Shown piece after piece: positions 50,120 to 61,271 of a DNA stretch of 64,000 bases. The notes under the pieces were generated by a model. That model was given only the letters and a program-made list of their open reading frames with translations, made no database searches and had not been told where the DNA came from. The first letter of the stretch is position 1. Each line of letters begins with the position of its first letter. The DNA is from Pachyrhynchus sulphureomaculatus (taxonomy: Eukaryota > Arthropoda > Insecta > Coleoptera > Curculionidae), in contig CM032454.1 of NCBI GenBank assembly GCA_019049505.1, positions 144,485,685 to 144,549,684 of the forward strand, read 5' to 3'. A program made the translations under genes and the position numbers.

Positions 50120-51502
50120 GAAAATGGAATATACGAGAAACACACGTAAAGTTTTTATAACAGAAAGAACAATGGATAGCGATGATTATACCTTAGGAGA
50201 CTGGAAAAGAGGGAGAGTGGAAGAAAAAGAAGGGGATTATTCAAGAAAAGTAAAAAGCTGATAAGAACACCACAGAAATAGAAAAACGAAAGAGTAGATA
50301 AGATAGACAATTTGATAGAAATGATCGGAGAGATGATGTAAGATATAAAGGATATAAAATAAGATCAGAAGAGATACCAACAAGAGTTGAAGGAATTAAG
50401 AAAGAAGAATGAAGTATTGAAAGAGGAAAATAAGATAATTAGAGAAAACATGAGAAATATGGATTTGAAGATGAGTAGGCTGGAAAAAGACAACGTTAGG
50501 AATAATACTGTAATATTGGGAGTGAGATTTGAAGCGACTAGCCAACCAAATCTAAAAATTGGTGTAGAACATTTTATGGAGAGGAGTATGGACACAAAAG
50601 TACAGATTAAAGATATGATAAAAATTGGAGCGACTATATACAAGATCGAACTTGGAAACACGGGAGATTAAGAAGCTGTAATGAAAAATAAAAACAAACA
50701 GAGAAACCTAAGAGAGAGTATTTACATAATCAACGATTTAACAAAAGATGAACAGGAAATTCAAAAGAAATTGAAGCATATAGCAGAGAACGAGAGAAAG
50801 GATGAAAAAGGATGAAAATAGAATATCAAAAATCGTAATCGAAGAAAGAGAATATAAATGGGACGTTGAGGAAGAAACACTGAAAGAACAAACAAAGAAT
50901 ACTAAGACCATCAAGTCAAAAAACTGAGAAAAAGGAGAGAAATAGGTAGATTGAAGACGACCCTGGCAAAGATAAAGGATACGGAAGAGAGGGGGAATAC
51001 AAATGAGAAGATAATCAAAGAAATAGATAGGAAGAAAGAAATGGGAAATAATTATCGAGTGTTTAATTTAAGAACACAGAGTAATAGGGGTATAAACGAA
51101 AAGAGGATGAGCTGACAGAAGAACAACAAATGCACTATGTAGGAATCACAGAAACAGAAAGGAAAGGAAATGGATGCAAAAAATTATAAGGGAAGGTCAT
51201 AAAAGAATAAGACAAAATTATGGAAATATGGAGGGAATACCGTAAAGATCTATCAGATGGGAATGACATAGCATTCAAAAATCAACATAGAGACATAATA
51301 CCGGACCAAGATACAGAACCCGCACAAACAAAAGAAACTAATACAGAAGAAATAAAAGAGGCAATCGGCAATTTAAACAGGATGGAAGGATATAAAAGGA
51401 AATATGGAAAAGACAAATCGAGAATAACTCAACTCCCCGGGCCTTACACTCCTAACAAAAGGAGTAGAAGGGCATAAGGATTAAGTAAGTAAATAAGTAA
51501 AC
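50120..51502 (+). mobile_element. LINE with ORF1 and a deleted ORF2
   Basis: After a probable 5' leader (about 49790-50120) the plus strand encodes an ORF1-like protein in pieces. It has a coiled coil (frame 50387-50671, KELRKKNEVLKEENKIIREN), then an RNNTVILGVRF strand and a later IYIINDLTKDEQEIQKK segment. Further frames to 51477 hold endonuclease and RT-linker scraps (TEEIKEAIGNLNR). The RT is deleted and a (TAAG)n-like tail follows at 51481-51502. Frame breaks throughout. Confidence 0.65.
50387..50671 (+). pseudogene. LINE ORF1 protein fragment with coiled coil
   Basis: Heptad-like Leu/Ile spacing over the first 40 residues, followed by the RNNTVILGVRFEA strand that opens the RRM-like domain in LINE ORF1 proteins. 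It would bind element RNA. It ends in a stop at 50669-50671 and continues out of frame. Confidence 0.6.
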
Positions 51503-52103
51503 ATTTATTTACAGATGATTTTAATTAACAAGAAATAATTATGATTAGATATAATCGAATAAAAACTAATCCAAGACGTATATCGCACAGATGTCATCCA
51601 TCAGCAAGTTCGGTAAATATCGTACAAATATTAAGAAAAACTTTTATATCAGGAGGTAGAGAAGGGACCATTTAAATATCAAACCGCATATACGCCCTAG
51701 ACAATGAGGCAAAATTTTACTAAATATGTAAAGTTGAAATTGCATCATAAGAAAAGTCCAATTTTATCATCGATTAAGATAAGCTTCTTGAAAGAAGCTT
51801 AGAAAAAAGTCAATTATAATTTCTTAATCTGTTAAACTATTATAAATCAATTCTAGATTCTTTTATAAAATGAAAATAACACGTATGTGCTTAGCATTCT
51901 GAAACAGTTTTTATTTGGTATTTACCTTAAATATATTTTTATTTTTGTCTTTCAGAAATAGTACTTTTCTTAACTTTTACTTTTAAATTCCTAACTATAC
52001 CGATAATTTTTATATCGTTTCTTATCGTATTGATATTTTCCAAAATATAAATATAATAATCATCTTTACGTATTATTATTTTTTTAAATTCCATATACAA
52101 TAT

Positions 52104-52500
52104 AAAAATCATCATCATCATTAGCTTATTCCATCCATAGTCGTATGTAAGCCTCCTCAAGTTGTCTCCAATGAGCTCTGTTGTATACTTTTTGTATCCA
52201 ATCCTGTCCTGCTAATCTTTTTATGTCGTCCGTCCTTTTTATCTGTGGTCTACCTCTGCATCTTTTATATTCTCTAGGCCTCCATTCAACCATACGGCGT
52301 GTCCATCTGTTATCATTCATCCTTGCGATTTGCCCCGCCCGATTCCACCTTAATATACATATTCGTTGTATTACATCTGTTTTTTTACTTTTAATTTTCT
52401 TCGTATCTCGATATTAGGAATACAATTTTGGAGTCTAATATTTAGCATTCTCCTCTCCATTACACTTTGGGTTAGCGTTTGAAGTTCAGATTATCATTGC
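52104..52500 (-). mobile_element. LINE 3' end fragment
   Basis: Minus-strand frame 52320-52126 with MNDNRWTRRMVEWRPRE, RCRGRPQIKRTDDIKRLAG and AHWRQLEEAYI is the post-RT tail of an insect LINE. It ends in a short (ATG)n run at about 52108-52121, which fits a LINE 3' terminus. The preceding 51503-52103 contains no recognised feature. Confidence 0.8.
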
Positions 52501-52515
52501 AAAGAAGGGCGTTCA

Positions 52516-53130
52516 TTTTTAGTATCCCGTAAGGAACACTTATCAGATCACTTCGATGTCCGTCTGTCTATCTGTCTGTCACATCACCCATATAGCCATT
52601 AATTGCCTCATCAGAGCCGTGTAGTTTTGAAAGTTAAATTTTGACTTAAAGGGTTATTTTTGGGGTGTGAAATCGGAAGCGAAAAAAAATACCAGTTCAT
52701 CGAGTGGGGTGTCAAATAAAAGCTTGTGAAAATACGAGTTCAAAAATATATATAATGTAATATTTGCGCATATATTTCTTTGTATTAATTTCAAAAAATT
52801 GCGAAAATTGCTGTCCCCTCCTTATCTCCAAAACAATGACGAAAAAATTTTGAAAAAATTCTGAAATATTCTCCACAGGGTATAGATTGAACAAAAATTA
52901 TCACCTTTAATAATATAATTTATTTGGTATATAAAAAAAAAACAAGAATTGCCAGATTATCAGTTTTCAACAAAGATCGGAAACAAACTTTGTTGAAAAC
53001 TCATTTGGGGTGACTTTTGTGAAGTCAATGATCATTTTATACCTCCGTAACAAAAATTTTTATTTTTAAAAGCAATCAACGCACGGAACACTAATTGCGC
53101 AAGTCCGACTTGCACTTGGCCGGTTATTCT
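52516..53130 (+). mobile_element. Element T, ~615-bp copy
   Basis: Begins TTTTTAGTATCCCGTAAGGA and ends GCACTTGGCCGGTTATTC with no internal duplication, so it shows the basic T length. The TA region is only a few repeats here (near 52745). The following 53131-53483 is unassigned. Confidence 0.85.
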
Positions 53131-53984
53131 AATTAAAGTGGTTTGCTTTATTATCTTTAAGACAAATCCCTGTTGGCGAGACAAAGATCGTTAAATTTGT
53201 CCTTGTTGTAGATAAGGATTATACAAGGGTGGCTAGTTCATTGCCGTCACTTGAATGAATTTTGTCACAAAGATTGCGATAAACCGAAAACATATTCATC
53301 TATATATTCAAGAAAACAAAGTACCCTAATCAGAAAAGAAATTTTCTCAACATTTTTGGAGTATAAATAATACTGCATAGAAAAATACTTTTCTTGAAAC
53401 AAGTACGAACTTCTTAAGAAATGGTGCTCTTACTTTAAAGATAAAATATTAAAAAAAAAAAACCTGATAAATGACAAAAATTACACAGCCCCACAAAAAA
53501 AAAGTGGGGTATACTTTTGATGCGATATATCAGATCCGTAGTATTTTTGCCCGCTGATCACGAATCTGACGTCAGAATATCGCCATCACATCTCAATTTT
53601 TTTCTAACCTCAAAAAATAGGTAAAAATCAGTAAAAATTAAGAAAAATATACTCCTAAAAAGTTGATTCAAGCTTTTTCATGAATCCAAAGATATATTAA
53701 TATGTATTCGGACACGCTAAGCTAATATTCATCGGTTGGATTAAGCCACACAGTTCTGTTTTCTTTCTAACCTCAATAAATCAGACAGATATAGTGCTTC
53801 TCGAATGCAAAAACGAATTCAAATTAAAATTCAACCGATTCTTACCAAATTTGGTACACGGGAGTTTTTTGGGTTGCTGATCATGAATCTGAGGTCGGAT
53901 TTGCAGAATTCAAAATGGCGGATCCAAGATGGCGGGCAAAATTTTTGAAAACCAACCGATTCCTACCAAATTTAGTATACAGTT

Positions 53985-54182
53985 GGGGAATCCTCAAACC
54001 TGATACTCTTAAACCCTAAACCCTGAAATCTTAGACTCCCACACCCTGTAACCTCAAAAAATAGACCTCAATAACCCTGTAACTTTAAAAATGAGACCCG
54101 ATAAACTCAAAACCAGGACATTTAAACCATATACTCTCCAATAGTAGACCCTTAAGCCCTAGAATTGCGAAGGTTAGACCCG
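53985..54182. repeat. Degenerate CCCTGAA/CCCTAAA-type minisatellite in the 3' region of CACAG copy 2
   Basis: Irregular short units such as AAACCCTAAACCCTGAAATC and ACCCTGTAACCTC, spanning from just past the TIR to just before the stop codon on the coding (minus) side. Copy 1 shows no matching tract. Confidence 0.65.
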
Positions 54183-54185
54183 CGC

Positions 54186-55860
54186 CTAACTTTCCTTTTT
54201 TTGGCTGTATCTTGTTCTTTTTTCCGCGAATGATCTATTCAAAGGCTTTCTGCCCAAACGCTTTTGAGAACTTGTTTCTCTTTTTAGCGACCAGCAATAG
54301 TCCGCTAGCATATGGTCATCCCATCGTCCTTGATACCGATTTTCTATGATTTTCAGATCTTGGTGAAAACGTTCCCCTTGCTCCTCACTGTAGTCACCAA
54401 GATTATCTGGGAAATCATCGATGTGGGAGTCCAGAAAATGTAATTTTAGATTCATTAAGCAACCTAATGTTTGAAAATTTTTTACCATTTTCTCGACTAT
54501 TTCTTTGAACTTAGGACTTTTATTATTTCCCAAAAAGTTTGTTGCGACTTCTTTAAAACTAAGCCAAGCAGCTTTTTCAACTTTATTCATTTTAGTAACA
54601 AATAATGAATCTTGAAACAATTTTCTTATTTGTGGCCCGTCAAATACGCCTGCCTTAATTTTAGCTTCAGAAAATTTCGGAAATTTTTTATGCAAATATT
54701 TGAAACATGGGCCGTTTGTATCTAATGCTCTCGTGAATTGCTTCATAAGTCCAAACTTAATGTGAAGCGGGGGAATAAGAACTTTTCCTGGATCTACCAA
54801 TGGTGGAAACAATACATTATTTTCACCAGGAGTGAACGATTCTCTTGTTGGCTAAATTTTTTTCTTATAATGACGTTCCCTGTCTCTGCTATTCCACAGA
54901 CATTTATAACAGGGATAAAGTGTAAACCCTGACTGTTGGCCAAGCAATATTGTTACAATTTTCAGATCTCCACAAATTTTCCAGTTATGATCAGCATATT
55001 TTATTTTTATCAAAAGCTGCTTCATTTTTTCATATTGCTCTTCCATAACTGTGGAATGAGGCAAGATGCTCTGAACCATCTTTGGATAAGCCTAAATCTC
55101 TGACTAGATCACTAAGTTCTGACTGTGATACGAGTATTGGTTCTGGTTTACGGTTGTATGGTAGAAATTCTTTATCTGTGTCACTAGTATATGATAGGTT
55201 GCCACTAGAACATTCATTAGTAACAGTGTTTGAATCTTTTTCGACAGTCTCAATGTTTTCGGCATGAACTGATAAGGTGAAATCATTTGTTTCCATAACA
55301 TCAGCATCAAGTGGTTCAGGAGGCGGAATTGGTCTTGTTACTGTCGAAACATCGTTATAAGTAATAGTGCTTTTATTTTTTCGGTTATGCTTAGATACAA
55401 CATTCATACAAAAGTAGCAATCATTTTCACTGTATGGTCTATTCCATATTGCTGGTCTGGAATATTTAATCGCCTTCTTATTGATGTACAACATTATTTT
55501 GCACCAACTGCAAATGATGTGGGGAACCCAATCAGTATCCTGGTGCTGTATTTCAATGTTAAAACAATCCTTATATAAGGTTTTAATCTTATCCGTTATC
55601 GGTGACCCCATTTTACTCAATACGTGTTGACAATAAATATAACAAAATGAATCACTGTTTTTATCGCACTTATGAAAAGTCCTTGTACCGTGAGACCGTT
55701 TTCTTGTAGCATTATACTCTACATGAGCCAAGTCACCCACACATGAAGAGCTACGGTCGCTGGATGACAACGGCTGCGGGCCCGCTTTCCCACCCTGACC
55801 AACCGCCGATACTGGGTTTCCGAGTCCCTGCATCGTAATTCTCTTTCTTCTACCTGCCAT
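54186..55860 (-). pseudogene. CACAG-element protein (putative transposase), copy 2, internal deletion
   Basis: N-terminal frame 55860-55030: MAGRRKRITMQGLGNPVSAV, then a Cys-rich region (FCYIYCQHV, HIICSWCKIML, NDCYFCMNVV), then an acidic linker ending SELVRDLGL. Near 55035 the frame joins directly to HSTVMEEQYEK, skipping the ~110 residues that copy 1 has between its matching points. CGDLKIVTILLGQQSG and YPCYKCLW follow. A TAG at 54854-54852 replaces the Trp of copy 1 (KDWP). The C-terminal frame 54812-54186 then has SEEQGERFHQDL and ADYCWSLKRE. Confidence 0.8.
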
Positions 55861-56770
55861 GACGGCATCTAAGCCGTTATCCAGGGACTCTGCCGGCTAG
55901 TGGAGTAACACCGTTGCCCACCATCACCACGTGGAGGTGCCCTGGATGCAGGTAGAAGAATAAAAATCGACCGATGAATTTTCTCGGCGTTCAAAATGGC
56001 GCGAAAACATCTACCATCTTGAATTTTGCAAATCCAACCTCAGATTCGTGATCAGCGACCCAAAAAATCCCCGTGTACCAAATTTGGTAAGGATCGGTTG
56101 AATTTTAATTTGAATTCGTTTTTGCATTCGAGAAGCACTATATCTGTCTGATTTATTGAGGTTAGAAAGAAAACAGAACTGTATGGCTCAATCCAACCGA
56201 TGAATGTTAGCTTAGCGTGTCCGAATACATATTAATACATCTTTGGATTCATGAAAAAGCTTGAATCAATTTTTTAGGAGTATATTTTTCTTAATTTTTA
56301 CTAATTTTTACCTATTTTTTGAGGTTAGAAAAAAATTGAGATGTGATGGCGATATTCTGACATCAGATTCGTGTTCAGCGGGCAAAAATACTACGGATCT
56401 GATATATCGCATCAAAAGTACACCCCACTTTTTTTTTTTGTGGGGCTGTGTTATTATTCTTAGATTAGATCCTCTTTTCCGTACGTTTGGTACTTACCGT
56501 TGCGATGTAACACACTTTTCATTACTAGCAACTTAAAAATTATCTACTTTAGGTGTGGACTATGATACCTACAACATATTTAAATCGACTTGCCTTTCGG
56601 TCAGTCTCTCCTATAAAAACTGGTTTTGTTGTTTTGTTATAATTTTTGGAACCGCAAGCCCTACACAGAACATGCACATAAATAATACGAAAAGTAAACC
56701 TCTGTTTAAGTTTTTTATTTTTATATTATTCCCGAGGTTACATTTTAATTTATTTACTGAAACCCTTTTT

Positions 56771-57720
56771 AGTCATAACCACTGAAATATAAAGCCCTTA
56801 GGAATAAAACTAGGTTTCTAAAAAATATTATATTGAAATCCGCACTATAAAGGTTACATCAGGGAGTTTGCCAGCATGATTTTAAAAATTATTTTCAAAA
56901 TAAAAATATGATTTTTTTGCTTTGTATTTTAGCACTGCTAACTTTCTAAAAATAATATTCCATTTCTTAGAGGAAATTCAACCCTAGGCTTCTAGATACA
57001 AAAAAAATAGAGCAGCGATGTTATCGCTATTTACAGCTTTAAAAGGCTTATTTTTGGTAATGTTTTCTCCTTCATATCTGATGCGAACGTAGGCGACCCT
57101 CTCACCTTTGCTTATGGTTGGTGCCTTTTTAAGTGCTTCCACAGATAAAGGAGAGCCACAGTTTAATGACGGGTATGAACGGCCAAAGTGAGTTTGGCAT
57201 TGCCTTTCCGAGAGAAGCGTCAGTATTTTTTGTTAATTTATCACTTTTTTTTTGTTGAGCCAAGATCCGAACTCGGATCTCTGGCGCCGGCGTAGACGGC
57301 AGCCAACTTAACCACTACGCTATGGCCGCCTCTTGGTAATGTAAATAAATTAAATATTTGTACAACCAAATATATTCTAAATGTTTATGAAATAATGTCT
57401 CATTCCTACATATGTAAATAAACTTCTTTTCTGTTCCAAGAATTACGGGTCTTTTTGGTCAGTCGCTAACGTCATTAGTAAATTTACTAAATCCACTATA
57501 TCACCACTTGTAAAGCCAGAGAATGCTATTGCAATAACACCTGTCGGGAGAACCAACTCATTAGCTTCGTACTCCACTATCAATGTCCAAGGAGAAACAC
57601 CACCCACTATTGCTAACTTGTAACATCGTTTTCAGGCAGCTTGTCATAAAATGTGTTTTCATGGGGCTAGATACAAAAAAATCAGTTTCTTGTAGACTTT
57701 TAAACTTGTAGGACAAGTTT
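56771..57720 (+). repeat. First unit of an old ~670-bp tandem pair (SINE inside)
   Basis: Starts AGTCATAACCACTGAAATAT and recurs at 57721 as AGTTATAACCACTGAAATAT. Without the 270-bp SINE and its duplication the unit is about 670 bp. No coding. The preceding 56454-56770 has a 76-codon frame without family features. Confidence 0.7.
57063..57332 (-). mobile_element. tRNA-derived SINE, 270 bp, with 9-bp target duplication
   Basis: TTGGTAATG occurs at both edges (57054-57062 and 57333-57341). The sister tandem unit at 59820 reads TTGGTAATG once, without the insert, which proves the insertion. On the minus strand the head is GCGGCCATAGCGTAGTGGTT, with an A-box-like segment at 57322-57311 and a B-box-like GTTCGGATC at 57272-57264. 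A ~190-bp body of unknown origin follows and ends in AAAA. Confidence 0.85.
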
Positions 57721-57913
57721 AGTTATAACCACTGAAATATAAAGCTCTTAGTAATAGAGCTATATTTCTAAAAAATATTGTTTTAAAATCCGGACTATAA
57801 AGGTATGGATACTATTTTCAAAAAAAAAAATGATATTTTTAGTTTTTATACTAACTTTCCAAAAATAATATTCCATTCATTAGAGAAAATTCTACTTTAG
57901 ACTTCGTCATAAA

Positions 57914-58556
57914 AGAAATAACCGGTCAAGGCCAAGTTGGACTTGCACAATTAGTGTTCCATACGTTGATTGGATTTAAAATAAAAATTTTTATTATGAA
58001 AGTATAAAATGTTCAGTGACTTCACAGAATGAGTTTTCAAGAAAGTTTTTTTCCGATCTTTACTGAAAACTAACGACCTTGAAATTTTTGTTTTTTTTTA
58101 TATGCCAGACAAATTATTAAAGGTAATACACTCGCGATAATTTTCGTTCAATTTACACCCTGTAAAGAATATTCCAAAGTTTTTTCAAAATTTTTCGATC
58201 AGTACTTTTCGAGATAATGGGGGACAGCGATTTTTCGCACGTTTTTAAAATTATACAAAGAGAAGTGTGCGCAAGTATTACATTATATATATTTTTGAAG
58301 TCGTCTTTTTTCAAGCTTTCATTTGACATCCCACTCGATGAACTGATAATTTTTCTTTTCAGTTTAGATTTTACCCCTTAAAACTAACCCCTTAAGTCAA
58401 GATTTAACTTTCAAAACTAGACGGCTCAGATGAAGCCACCAGTGCCTACATTAGTGCCAAATTTCAACTTTCTAAGTCAAATAGTTCCAGAGAAAATCGG
58501 GTGTGACAGACAGACAGACAGACGGACACCAAAGTGATCTTATAAGCACTAAACAC
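57914..58556 (-). mobile_element. Element T (minus), ~640 bp
   Basis: Reverse-oriented: AAATAACCGGTCAAGGCCAA at the T 3' end, GACAGACAGACAGACGGACA from the CTGT run, and AACACTAAAAAT at the T 5' end. The palindrome is decayed. It lies inside the second tandem unit. Confidence 0.85.
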
Positions 58557-58590
58557 TAAAAATAGAGCTCCGATGTTATCACTACTTATA

Positions 58591-59013
58591 CCTCTGCAAA
58601 AAGTATGTATATTTAAAAAAAAATATTTTAAAGATTATTAAGTGAATAATACAAAAGAATGGCGATTTATTATTTTTTAATCTTATAAAATAATGTAGTA
58701 GTTAAAAATTATCGAAGGATTTTTTATTCAAAAATAAAAAAATAACGGTGTTTCAAACTTTAGTATGCAATTTTCGATCAAAAAATTTATGTTTAATTAT
58801 TTATAAAAAGTTATCTATTAGAAAAATTAAAAAACCTCTCGATATATTGTAGAAAAAGTAATTATTAAGAGTTAAAAAAAAAGTTAAAAAATATTAATAA
58901 TTGACTGAATAATATTGCAGACAGTGTATTGAGACAGCTAGCGGTCCCAATCCGAAGCCAGGTCACATTTAATGCTATAACTTTGTAATGGAATGGAATT
59001 TTCTTAAAAATTT
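58591..59013 (-). mobile_element. MITE-A (minus), part before the T insertion
   Basis: Matches 988-1540 in the same orientation from the GCAAAAAGTATGTATATTT point on, and breaks at AATTTTTAGTGTTCC where element T begins. The left terminus is decayed. Confidence 0.7.
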
Positions 59014-59277
59014 TTAGTGTTCCGTAAGGAACACTTATAAGATCACTTCGGTGTCTGTCTGTCTGCCTATCCCCGATTTTCTCCGAAACTATTTGACATA
59101 GAAAGTTTAAATTTGGTACTAATATAGGAAGTGATGGCCTCATCAGAGACGTGTAGTTTTGAAAGTTAAATTTTGACTTAAGGGGTTAGTTTTGAGGGGA
59201 GAAATCGGAAGTGAAAAAAAAAATTTTTTACTAGGTCATCGAGTGTGGTGTCAAATGAGACCTTGTGAAAACACGAG

Positions 59278-59340
<63 letters not shown>

Positions 59341-59722
59341 ATACTTGCGCACACTTTTCTTTGTATTATTTTTAAAAAATCACGAAAAATCGCTGTCCCC
59401 CTACCTTATCTCGAAAAGTACTGATCAAAAAATTTTGAAAAAATACTGGAATATTCTCCACGGGATATCGATTGAACGAAAATTATCACGAGTGCATTAC
59501 CTTTAATAATGTATCTGGTATAAAAAAAAAAAAAAAAAAAAAATTTCAAGGGCGTCAGTTTTCAGTAAAGATTGGAAACAAACTTTGTTGAAAACTCATT
59601 TGGGATGTGTTTTGTGAAGTCACTGATCATTTTATAGCACCGTAACAAAAATTTTTATTCTAAAAGCAATTAACGTACGGAACACGTTGTGTGCAAGTTC
59701 AACTTGCACTGGACCGGTTATT
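59014..59722 (+). mobile_element. Element T inserted in MITE-A
   Basis: Starts TTTTTAGTGTTCCGTAAGGA and ends CACTGGACCGGTTATTTTTT. It carries a ~55-bp TA tract at 59280-59336 at the same internal position as in the 2838 copy. Confidence 0.85.
59280..59336. repeat. (TA)n microsatellite inside element T
   Basis: Lies between ACACGAGTAA and ATGTAATACTTGCGC, the same place as the long tracts at 3541 and 21069. Confidence 0.95.
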
Positions 59723-59806
59723 TTTTAATAATTCTTAGAAGTATAGAGAATAAAAAACCGCAAAAAAAGAAAATCGAATTTTTGAAAATTCGAGGTGTAT
59801 ATAACC
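59723..59806 (-). mobile_element. MITE-A (minus), remainder after the T insertion
   Basis: The AAAATCGAATTTTTGAAAAT stretch and the terminal GAGGTGTATATAAC match the MITE-A end seen at 11395. After it the tandem unit resumes with AAAAGACTTATTTTTGG. Confidence 0.65.
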
Positions 59807-60499
59807 CCTTAAAAGACTTATTTTTGGTAATGTAAATAAATGAAGTATTTGTGCAACTAAATATATTTTAAATGTTATATATGTAAATAAACTTCTTTTC
59901 GGTCCTAACAATAACTGGCCTTTCCGGTCAGTCGCTGACGTGAGTAAAATTTCACTAAATTCACTATACCACCACTTACACGGCCAGCGAACACCGTTAC
60001 AATAACAACTATTGAGAGAGCCGAACTATTAGCTTCACACTCTATTGTCAATTACCAGGGAAAACCACCACCCATTATTCCGAATTTGCGATGTTGCTTT
60101 CAGACAGCTTGTCATAAAACGTATCTTAATAGGGCTAGACATCAAAAAAATCTACTCGAGAAATGCACGAATGAACTCATACCAGTTTTTTAAACTTGTC
60201 CTATGGAAACGAAATCTTTTTATTTTCCCTGCTAAAGGAAATGAAAAAATCACACTTCGAGATTTTTGCTTTTCTTGACGTTTTCGTCGGTATGTCTGTA
60301 AATCTGTCAGTCTATTGGCACGATAACGCTCAAATGAATTAAGATATCAGTTTTTAACTTGGTACATAGATATTATCTAATTAGAGGAAGAAGCTTACAG
60401 TGTTTCAATGATATCGCTTCAGGCCAAAGGGGTGAAAAGAGTAGGGTTAGATAAATTTTGTATGGTTTTACTAGTAATTTGGCAACTATTCTTGGATTT

Positions 60500-61271
60500 T
60501 TGGTTGAAATAATAAATAAACTTTATACCTAAATATTTATAGTAAAACATATGAGGGACGAAGGGTTGGGGGATGAGATTAAAGGGGTTGATTCATATAT
60601 ATCGTGTTATATATCCTTTTAAGGGTTCTTGAAGAAATCCAAAAATTAGGTTGCTTTTTTATTGCTTTTAATTTTAACGCAGAAAGGTGGTTGTTTAATA
60701 CTGTATAATTGAACCAAAGTTGAAAGAAAGTTTTTTGGACAAATTTTAAGTATATTATTTATAGCAAAATATGTAAGGGGTTAAAAGGGTCGGGTAGAAG
60801 GTGAAAGGGTTTGATTGTTATATAGAGTGTTATAGGTCTTTGTCAAGGTCTTTAGAGTCGAAGGATCTGCAAATTAATTTATTTTCTCATTACTTTCAAT
60901 TTTAATGGGGTAAGAGTGTGAAAGAGGTGAAGTAATAATATTAGGGCATTTATTCCATGTTTTCGGTTGCGATAATGAACAAATTTTAAGCATAATTATT
61001 TATTTACTATAAATAATTATGCAACAATGGAGAAGGAAGTTAGAATGATGATTTCGGATTTATTGTGATGTAGCTCTTTTTCAGGGTTCTTTGAGTCAAG
61101 GAGTCGAAAAATCACATAATTTTCTCGTTATTTTCAATGTTAACAGGGAAAAAAAGGTTGAAAGGTGTGAGAATCGTCAAATATTATACAGTTTCAATAT
61201 AATTATGAGAATTTCTCCTGATTTTTGGTTGGGATATTTTATAAAGTTTAGCTAATTTTACTCGTATATAG
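60500..61271. repeat. Degenerate ~235-bp tandem repeats, first three and a half units
   Basis: Units begin near 60500, 60720, 60955 and 61190. Each shares a TTTTGGTTG-type start, a TTTATAGTAAAA-like segment, a G-rich GAAGGGTTGGGGG-like tract, a GGGTTCTT.AAG block and a TTTTCAATTTTAAC-like end. Divergence is high, so this is an old array. Bases 60201-60499 ahead of it may be a related unit but I could not align it convincingly. Confidence 0.6.

Larger units (their letters stand above)
53484..56450 (-). mobile_element. DNA transposon with CACAG ends and TTA flanks, 2967 bp (copy 2)
   Basis: Inverted repeats of about 435 bp (53484-53918 and 56015-56450) start CACAGCCCCACAAAAAAAAA. Each end contains its own small CCCCAC / GTGGGG hairpin. 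TTA flanks both sides (53481-53483, 56451-56453). The interior encodes a minus-strand protein homologous to that of copy 1, although the terminal sequences beyond CACAG differ. Structurally intact with a nearly open protein gene. Confidence 0.85.
57721..60200 (+). repeat. Second unit of the ~670-bp tandem pair, split by two insertions
   Basis: Pieces at 57721-57913, 58557-58590 and 59807-60200 align in order with the first unit. The gaps are a minus-strand element T (57914-58556) and a minus-strand MITE-A that carries another T (58591-59806). Divergence between the units is clearly higher than between the large duplicate copies, so this pair is older. Confidence 0.7.

Noticed and set aside
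53985..54182. Interstitial telomeric CCCTAA block
   Set aside because: Units vary in length and sequence, and the tract lies inside a transposon, so a telomeric origin is not supported.
55082..55578. Plus-strand frames opposite the CACAG copy 2 protein
   Set aside because: Antisense shadows of the Cys-rich N-terminal region and acidic linker.
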